Source: Oceanospirillum sp048264105 (GTDB lineage: Bacteria; Pseudomonadota; Gammaproteobacteria; Pseudomonadales; Halomonadaceae). Taken from it: DNA of 64,000 nt. The stretch lies in assembly GCA_048264105.1 (NCBI GenBank), contig JBLXDJ010000004.1:186001-250000 (forward strand). The letters are read 5' to 3'. The position numbers and the translations under genes were made by a program. Position 1 is the stretch's first letter. Each line of letters starts with the position of its first letter. The notes under the pieces were generated by a model. It searched no databases. It was not told where the DNA came from and saw only the letters and a list, made by a program, of their open reading frames with translations. Shown one piece after another: positions 58,869-64,000 of this stretch.

Positions 58869-60644
58869 TTAAAGTCGCATTTCAGCTTCGAGCATAGCGT
58901 TAAAGCCAGGCTGATTATAGCCGTCGGCCAGCTCATATTCTTTATCGAATATGTTGTTCAGCTTGGCTGAAATAATGAATGACTTAGTTACGTTGGTTTG
59001 AGCCTTTAGGTTCACCAGTTGGTAAGCATCTAGCTTGATGGCTCCGTCATTGTCATTTCTTTCACCGACGTGCTGAATATCTGAGCTGATAGTCGTTTTG
59101 CCGAACTGTTTGCTAGCACCAAGCGTTGCCGTGAACTCAGGGCGGCGATCCAGCTGTTCGTCAATGGCTGTATTAATTGCTTCTAAAAATGTTGTGTTCA
59201 AATACCAGTTTAAGGTTTTAAGCTGATGTTCAAACCCTGCTTCAATACCTTGGATTTCAGCATCAATATTTCGACTGCTGTACCCGTATGTTGCACTGGA
59301 GTCTTCATACCAATCGATCAAGTCTGTTACTTTTTGCTTGTAGATAGCAGTAGTGAAGGTGATGTTCTCAGTAGAATACCGATTCGATAATTCTATAGCT
59401 TTACTCTTTTCAGGCTTAATGCTCGTGTTTGTTGTGTCATTGAAAGTGGGCGCTTTGAAGCCTTCTTTGTAGCTTAATGTAATGATGTTCTTATCAGATG
59501 GCGAAAATGTAACTTCTGCACCTTTGGTGTTATTTGTTCCGTATGCATTTGATTTATCACTTCTGTATGAGCCTCCAACCCTTACTGTTGAGTTGATCTG
59601 ATATTCGGGTGCAATAAAGTAGCCATCATTTTCTCGAAGAGGCTTTTCAAATGAGTTTGAACTGTGACCCGAATATTCTTCTGATGAGAACTCTGCGCCT
59701 GCCAAGAAAACTAACTTTTCATTATCAAATAATAATGATGGGCTGATCTCTTTACGATTAGTGATGTACTCACTCTTCGATGTTTGATCTTTGTAGCTGG
59801 TTGATCGATTTGTTAGCTGGGAAGCTTTCATTGTGAGAGTAATATTGTCTAGACGATAGTCATATTTTGCCGCTGCAGTATTTAGTTCGAACAGAGTTTC
59901 GTTGTAGCTCTTACCATCGTATTCGGTCATTCCTGAACTGTTGAAGCTGCTGACTTCCAATGTGCTCTTATTGCTGATGTTCAGGGTGAAATTGCCGGAA
60001 AAAGTCTGATTGGTATAGCCATCTTTATCACTCTCATCGTGCTTATCGTTGACCTGAGAATCAATACCATCGGACCTTAGTCGGGATACGCTCAGGTTAA
60101 GTTTGCCCTTATCAGAGTTCATGAAGGCTGAGGCTGATTGCGACTGAGTGTTAAAGCTGCCGCGAGAGGCTTTAACACTATAGCCTTCTCCTATGGCGTC
60201 TTTTTTAGTGATGATATTGATTACGCCGCCGATGGCATTGGCACCATACAGTGCTGATTTGGGTCCACGGACAATCTCAATTCTTTCGATATTGCTTGGG
60301 TCAATATGTTGAATGGGCGCAGAACCAGTAGTAGCAGAGTTAAGCTTTACGCCATCAACAAGCACAACTGTGTGATCTGAGTTAGTACCACGCATAAAAA
60401 TACTGCTGGTCTTACCCATAAAGCCATTGCTGGCAATAGCGATACCAGCTTGTTTTGAGAGCAGTTCATTTAGATCAGAAGACTTCTGAATATCTTCTTT
60501 TTCAATAACAGTCGTATTACTGGCGACATCTTTTAGATTTTGCTCATATCGACTGGCAGTAATCACGATGGTCATGGGATCTGCAGCAAAGGCAGCAGGA
60601 GATAGGGCGGCAGAAACAGCGGCAGCCAGAACAATTTTCTTCAT
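58869..60644 (-). CDS. btuB: TonB-dependent vitamin B12 receptor
   Basis: Outer membrane beta-barrel that imports cobalamin with TonB energy. 591 residues from ATG 60644 (MKKIVLAAAVSAALSPAAFA signal peptide). A plug domain follows: TonB-box region DPMTIVITASR, plug loops VLVDGVKLNSATTG and IERIEIVRGPKSALYGANAIGGVIN, then a barrel ending with the aromatic-type terminal strand (EAEMRL). First gene of a B12-regulated unit with cobO. AT-rich in the barrel, as common for surface loops. Confidence 0.92.
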   Translation of the reverse strand: MKKIVLAAAVSAALSPAAFAADPMTIVITASRYEQNLKDVASNTTVIEKEDIQKSSDLNELLSKQAGIAIASNGFMGKTSSIFMRGTNSDHTVVLVDGVKLNSATTGSAPIQHIDPSNIERIEIVRGPKSALYGANAIGGVINIITKKDAIGEGYSVKASRGSFNTQSQSASAFMNSDKGKLNLSVSRLRSDGIDSQVNDKHDESDKDGYTNQTFSGNFTLNISNKSTLEVSSFNSSGMTEYDGKSYNETLFELNTAAAKYDYRLDNITLTMKASQLTNRSTSYKDQTSKSEYITNRKEISPSLLFDNEKLVFLAGAEFSSEEYSGHSSNSFEKPLRENDGYFIAPEYQINSTVRVGGSYRSDKSNAYGTNNTKGAEVTFSPSDKNIITLSYKEGFKAPTFNDTTNTSIKPEKSKAIELSNRYSTENITFTTAIYKQKVTDLIDWYEDSSATYGYSSRNIDAEIQGIEAGFEHQLKTLNWYLNTTFLEAINTAIDEQLDRRPEFTATLGASKQFGKTTISSDIQHVGERNDNDGAIKLDAYQLVNLKAQTNVTKSFIISAKLNNIFDKEYELADGYNQPGFNAMLEAEMRL

Positions 60645-60699
60645 GGTAAAACACAATCCTCAGCGCATTAGATAAGCGTGAGGGAGGGCAGGCGCAACA

Positions 60700-60905
60700 G
60701 CGGCAATGTCCGGTAGGAGAAAGCGTGAGTTACACCGGTGTCGCCCTCCGCAACACCGTAAATACTCGGGAGTCAGGAATAACTCCGAAGCGTTGTGAGC
60801 TGGTAACCGGGCTTGTATTTCGCGTAAAAAACGCAAAACCACTTACCGTTGCGGGGGCAGCGCAGGATTTTCACCTGTTTCCCCAGCCCAAAACGTAGGC
60901 GCATC
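60700..60905 (-). promoter_or_regulatory. Cobalamin riboswitch upstream of btuB
   Basis: On the minus strand, in order: GGGGAAACAGGTGAAAATCC, CTGCCCCCGCAACGGTAAG, then the B12 box AGCCCGGTTACCAGCTC, all diagnostic of the AdoCbl riboswitch class. A GGAGGGC (minus strand position 60749-60743) can pair with GCCCTCC (60689-60683) and may form the expression platform before the ribosome site of btuB. Exact ends are approximate. The remaining 167 bases up to 61072 hold only the rlmJ upstream region. Confidence 0.93.
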
Positions 60906-61072
60906 ATATAGTTATCTTTTCCTGAGTCAAGCCAGTGATTTTCAGCTTAAGATGAGCGGTCTTCATAAGAGGTGTTTAAGCCAGCGTTAGGCGCAAAAAA
61001 TACCCAGTGCTACAATAGCGCCATTCTGCAGTCTGCCTGCACTTCTCACTGTTTCTATATAAAGGGTTCTCT

Positions 61073-61906
61073 ATGCTCAGTTACCGCCACGCTTACCACG
61101 CGGGAAACCATGCCGATGTGATTAAGCACTTAACCATGGCGCTTATTTTTCAGTCGATGCATAAAAAGGCCAAGCCTTTTTCCTATATCGATACCCACTC
61201 CGGGGGTGTTGATTATGACTTGCTGAGCGATGAGGCGGTAAAAACCGGAGAAGCAAGTGAAGGTATTGTAAAGGTGCTGGAGCATCCTGCTCTGCCTGAG
61301 AGCTATCGGGAGCTGATCAAAGCGTATAACCCTGATGGTGTGCTGGCGCATTATCCCGGTTCACCGGCGATAGCTCATCACTTCCAACGTGCCGGTGACA
61401 AGTTGCAGCTGATGGAGTTGCACAACAATGAAACCAGTACGTTAAAGCGCAAAGCCTCCCGCTGGCCGGATACTGCGATTCATCATCGTGATGGTTTTGA
61501 AGGCCTGCCGGGGATTGTGCCGCCGGAGCCTCGTCGCGGTGTGGTGCTGATGGACCCTTCCTACGAGATCAAGACCGATTACAGTAAAGCGATCAAGAGC
61601 ATCTCGGCGGCTTATAAACGCTGGTCGACCGGTATTTTTGCACTCTGGTATCCGGTTCTTATCGCGGATAAAAGTCAGATGATGCTGGATAGCTTTGAGC
61701 GCAGCGGTATCCGCCGCATTCTGGTTGCCGAGATCTGTCGTGAAGCTCAGGAAGGTGAAACCTTCGGCATGATCGGCAGTGGTATGTTGATTATCAACCC
61801 TCCGTATCAGCTGGATGAAGAGTTGCAGCAGTGCCTGCCGGAGCTGGCAAAAGCCCTGTTGGGCGAGACAGGTGTAGCAGATGTCCGCTGGCTGGTCGGT
61901 GAATAA
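61073..61906 (+). CDS. rlmJ: 23S rRNA (adenine-2030-N6)-methyltransferase
   Basis: Methylates A2030 of 23S rRNA. 277 residues. MLSYRHAYHAGNHADVIKHLTM at the start and RGVVLMDPSYEIKTDY (D/NPPY-like catalytic motif DPSY, about 164) with SGGVDYDLL are RlmJ signatures. It stands alone, with the next gene 64 bases on. Certain. Confidence 0.95.
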   Translation: MLSYRHAYHAGNHADVIKHLTMALIFQSMHKKAKPFSYIDTHSGGVDYDLLSDEAVKTGEASEGIVKVLEHPALPESYRELIKAYNPDGVLAHYPGSPAIAHHFQRAGDKLQLMELHNNETSTLKRKASRWPDTAIHHRDGFEGLPGIVPPEPRRGVVLMDPSYEIKTDYSKAIKSISAAYKRWSTGIFALWYPVLIADKSQMMLDSFERSGIRRILVAEICREAQEGETFGMIGSGMLIINPPYQLDEELQQCLPELAKALLGETGVADVRWLVGE

Positions 61907-61970
61907 TCGACTGGTCTGCTGAAGCCGAATTGAGCGTACCCTGAGTGAAACAGGAATAAGAAGGATCTTT

Positions 61971-62666
61971 ATGGCGAATAAAGCAGGTAAAAAGAGATCA
62001 TTTGCGGGCCGGTTATTGCGTCTTTGGCGATTGTGGCCGCTGTTGCTGGTTTTGTTGGTGCTCTGGTCTCTGATCGCGCCTTTTTACGTCTATTCGCGCT
62101 TTAATGCTGAGCAACCGGTTGCCCGTCTGGAGTTTGAGGCTCTGGGTAAGAACTGGTATCTGGCCTCGGTGACCCGTTTTCCTGAGTGTACCCAGCAGCG
62201 TTATCGTATTCAGGGCGATCAGTGGCAGCTGGATGCGGCCTTTCTGAAGTGGAAAGGCATTGCCGTGCTTTTGGGTGCAGACTCCCGTGTGGTGCTGGAT
62301 CGTTTGAGTGGCCGCTTTAGCGCTATTGATGCCGCGAAGGTGGCAGAGCCCAGTGTGCATGAGTTGAAGCCGGAGACCTGGTTCGCTTTTGGCGAATCTC
62401 TGGTGGATGGTGCTGACCACTTTTTAGTGGATACCCGCTTTGGTTCATCGGCTTATATGTCGGTTGATCCGGGGAAAAGCTATTGGGTCTATAAAACAGA
62501 AGATGCCCTGATTGCCCGAAGTTATCCTCGTCATGCAACGACACAGGAAAAAGGTGTGATGACGCTGGTGATTGATCAGAGTTGCGGTGATTCAGAGCCT
62601 GATCTGCTGGAGCAGGCGGGCAGGAGCTGGAATCGTTTATTGCTTGGTTTCGGTAAGCTGTTCTGA
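61971..62666 (+). CDS. Membrane-anchored protein of unknown function, 231 residues
   Basis: A basic N-terminus (KAGKKRSFAGRLLRLWRLW) then one TM helix (PLLLVLLVLWSLIAPFYVY), with the remaining 190 residues probably periplasmic. Conserved-looking segments are LEFEALGKNWYLASVTRFPECTQQRYRIQGDQWQLDA and DHFLVDTRFGSSAYM. I recall a family of such proteins in Pseudomonas-type genomes but cannot name it. Possibly co-transcribed with rlmJ. Confidence 0.7.
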   Translation: MANKAGKKRSFAGRLLRLWRLWPLLLVLLVLWSLIAPFYVYSRFNAEQPVARLEFEALGKNWYLASVTRFPECTQQRYRIQGDQWQLDAAFLKWKGIAVLLGADSRVVLDRLSGRFSAIDAAKVAEPSVHELKPETWFAFGESLVDGADHFLVDTRFGSSAYMSVDPGKSYWVYKTEDALIARSYPRHATTQEKGVMTLVIDQSCGDSEPDLLEQAGRSWNRLLLGFGKLF

Positions 62667-62766
62667 TTAAGCGCGTTCAGGTTCTGCTTTGAGAGCGTGG
62701 CGCAGATATTACGACCCGCCGTTAACGAACGCTATCTGGTTTGGCAGATACACAAACAGCAGATAT

Positions 62767-62795
62767 AAAAAAAACCCGGGCAAGCCCGGGTTTTT
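62767..62795. terminator. Bidirectional terminator before the idh gene
   Basis: AAAAACCCGGGC / GCCCGGGTTTTT with an AA loop; serves both the 61971 gene and the convergent idh. Confidence 0.92.
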
Positions 62796-62829
62796 GTTGA
62801 GCATTAAGCTCGTCTCATTCCGATATCGA

Positions 62830-64000
62830 TTACAGAGAATCCAGAATATCGTTCAGAGTTTTACTTGGACGCATTACAGAGAATACTTTCTCCATATCAG
62901 GGTGGTAATAACCGCCCAGATCTGCTGGTTTGCCCTGTGCTTCTGCCAGTTCGGTAACGATCTTCTCTTCGTTTTCCGTCAGGGCTTTAGCCAGAGGTGC
63001 AAAACGCTCTGCCAGAGGTGCGTTCTCAGTCTGGTCTGCCAGGTGCTGAGCCCAGTACATCGCCAGATAGAAGTGGCTGCCACGGTTGTCCAGCTCGCCA
63101 ACCTTACGGGAAGGTGACTTGTTGTTTTCCAGCAGCTGACCTGTTGCAGCATCCAGAGCTTTAGCCATCAGCTTAGCGTCCGGGTTGTCGTTCTTGATGC
63201 CCATCTCTTCAAGAGAAACAGCCAGTGCCAGGAATTCACCCAGTGAGTCCCAACGCAGGTGGTTCTCTTCCTGAACCTGCTGTACGTGCTTAGGTGCAGA
63301 ACCGCCTGCGCCAGTCTCGTACATGCCACCACCGTTCAGCATAGGAACGATAGACAGCATCTTAGCTGACGTACCCAGCTCCATGATTGGGAACAGGTCA
63401 GTCAGGTAGTCACGCAGTACGTTACCGGATACAGAGATAGTATCTTTACCACGGATCATACGCTCCATAGAGGTACGGATCGCACGGCTGTAACCCATGA
63501 TGCGCAGATCAAGGCCTTCGGTGTCATGTTCTTTCAGATACTTTTCAACTTTCAGGCGCAGTTGACGGTCGTGAGCACGTTCAGCGTCCAGCCAGAAAAT
63601 TGCAGGAGTATCAGACTGACGTGAACGGGTCACGGCCAGTTTAACCCAGTCACGAACCGCAGCGTCTTTAGTCTGACATGCACGCCAGATGTCGCCTTTC
63701 TCAACTTCGTGCTGCATCAGTACAGTGCCGTCGGATTTAACAACGCGCATAGTACCGTCTTGATTCATTTCGAACGTCTTGTCGTGAGAGCCGTATTCTT
63801 CAGCTTTCATCGCCATCAGACCAACGTTAGGCACAGAACCCATAGTGGTCGGATCGAATGCACCGTTAGTCTTGCAGAAGTTGATCATCTCCTGGTAGAT
63901 ACGGGCATAAGTAGACTCAGGCATTACTGCTTTAGTGTCTTTAACCTTACCATCGCGCCCCCACATCTTGCCGGAGTTACGGATCATCGCAGGCATGGAC
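62830..64000 (-). CDS. icd: Monomeric NADP isocitrate dehydrogenase, 5' end missing
   Basis: TCA cycle enzyme of the monomeric type (about 740 residues in the family); the window holds roughly the C-terminal 390. The frame is open to the right edge. Signatures: MPAMIRNSGKMWGRDGK, IFWLDAERAHDRQL, RGKDTISVSGNVLRDYLTDLFPIMELGTSAK, and NRGSHFYLAMYWAQ. This type is found in many marine gammaproteobacteria and Pseudomonas. A terminator follows at 62767. Confidence 0.95.
   Translation of the reverse strand, partial: SMPAMIRNSGKMWGRDGKVKDTKAVMPESTYARIYQEMINFCKTNGAFDPTTMGSVPNVGLMAMKAEEYGSHDKTFEMNQDGTMRVVKSDGTVLMQHEVEKGDIWRACQTKDAAVRDWVKLAVTRSRQSDTPAIFWLDAERAHDRQLRLKVEKYLKEHDTEGLDLRIMGYSRAIRTSMERMIRGKDTISVSGNVLRDYLTDLFPIMELGTSAKMLSIVPMLNGGGMYETGAGGSAPKHVQQVQEENHLRWDSLGEFLALAVSLEEMGIKNDNPDAKLMAKALDAATGQLLENNKSPSRKVGELDNRGSHFYLAMYWAQHLADQTENAPLAERFAPLAKALTENEEKIVTELAEAQGKPADLGGYYHPDMEKVFSVMRPSKTLNDILDSL

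Noticed and set aside
60660..60842. 60-codon minus-strand frame before btuB
   Set aside because: It lies inside the cobalamin riboswitch and has no coding features.
1..64000. CRISPR arrays, prophage or IS elements
   Set aside because: No regularly spaced repeats, transposase, integrase or phage structural gene is present; the tandem repeats found have no spacers.

Overview
The window is ordinary chromosomal DNA of a marine gammaproteobacterium, most likely of the Oceanospirillaceae or a close relative (Neptunomonas/Marinobacterium-like). This is inferred from the mix of genes: an ectABC osmolyte cluster, a Pseudomonas-like order topA - DUF6586 - small conserved gene - lexA - psrA - nagZ - mtnP, a divergent fpr/finR pair, monomeric NADP isocitrate dehydrogenase, iorAB, and a class II DAHP synthase. 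Both ends cut genes: thrS on the left, the isocitrate dehydrogenase gene on the right. I see no IS element, prophage or CRISPR array.

Layout. 0-7 kb: translation cluster thrS-infC-rpmI-rplT-pheS-pheT-ihfA, with an AUU start for infC and a terminator before pheS. 7-10 kb: tRNA-Pro(GGG), a hypothetical gene, SOS-type umuDC and tRNA-Asn(GTT). 10-14 kb: fadBA for fatty acid beta-oxidation. 14-21 kb: a DUF3124 exported protein, an AT-rich HEPN-like protein, rlmG, a MarR regulator, a RarD-type permease and ectABC. 21-28 kb: pyk and gap, then topA and two small conserved genes. 28-33 kb: lexA (two LexA boxes), psrA (perfect operator), an L,D-transpeptidase, nagZ, hpt and mtnP. 33-43 kb: mixed small genes, including an orphan Phd-type antitoxin, a formimidoylglutamase homologue that has lost nearly all metal ligands, fpr/finR, an M23 peptidase, a flavoprotein and amtB. 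44-49 kb: livKHMGF amino acid uptake operon. 49.5-52.3 kb: a lone ModA-like protein, then two AT-rich genes each followed by an attC-like structure. 52-58 kb: a DnaQ-type exonuclease, a Yip1 protein, aroF and iorAB. 58-61 kb: a cobalamin riboswitch controlling btuB-cobO. 61-64 kb: rlmJ, a membrane-anchored protein and idh.

Links between parts. PsrA probably represses itself and fadBA: the psrA leader holds a perfect CAAAC-N4-GTTTG site, and the fadB promoter holds two overlapping near-matches. LexA sites precede lexA and umuDC. Several gene 3' ends (33.9-40.4 kb) carry short degenerate tandem repeats in which the stop codon itself is repeated; this is unexplained by any feature. The most unusual items are the two cassette-like genes at 50.7-52.0 kb, the HutG-like pseudoenzyme at 36.1 kb, and the stop-codon repeats.
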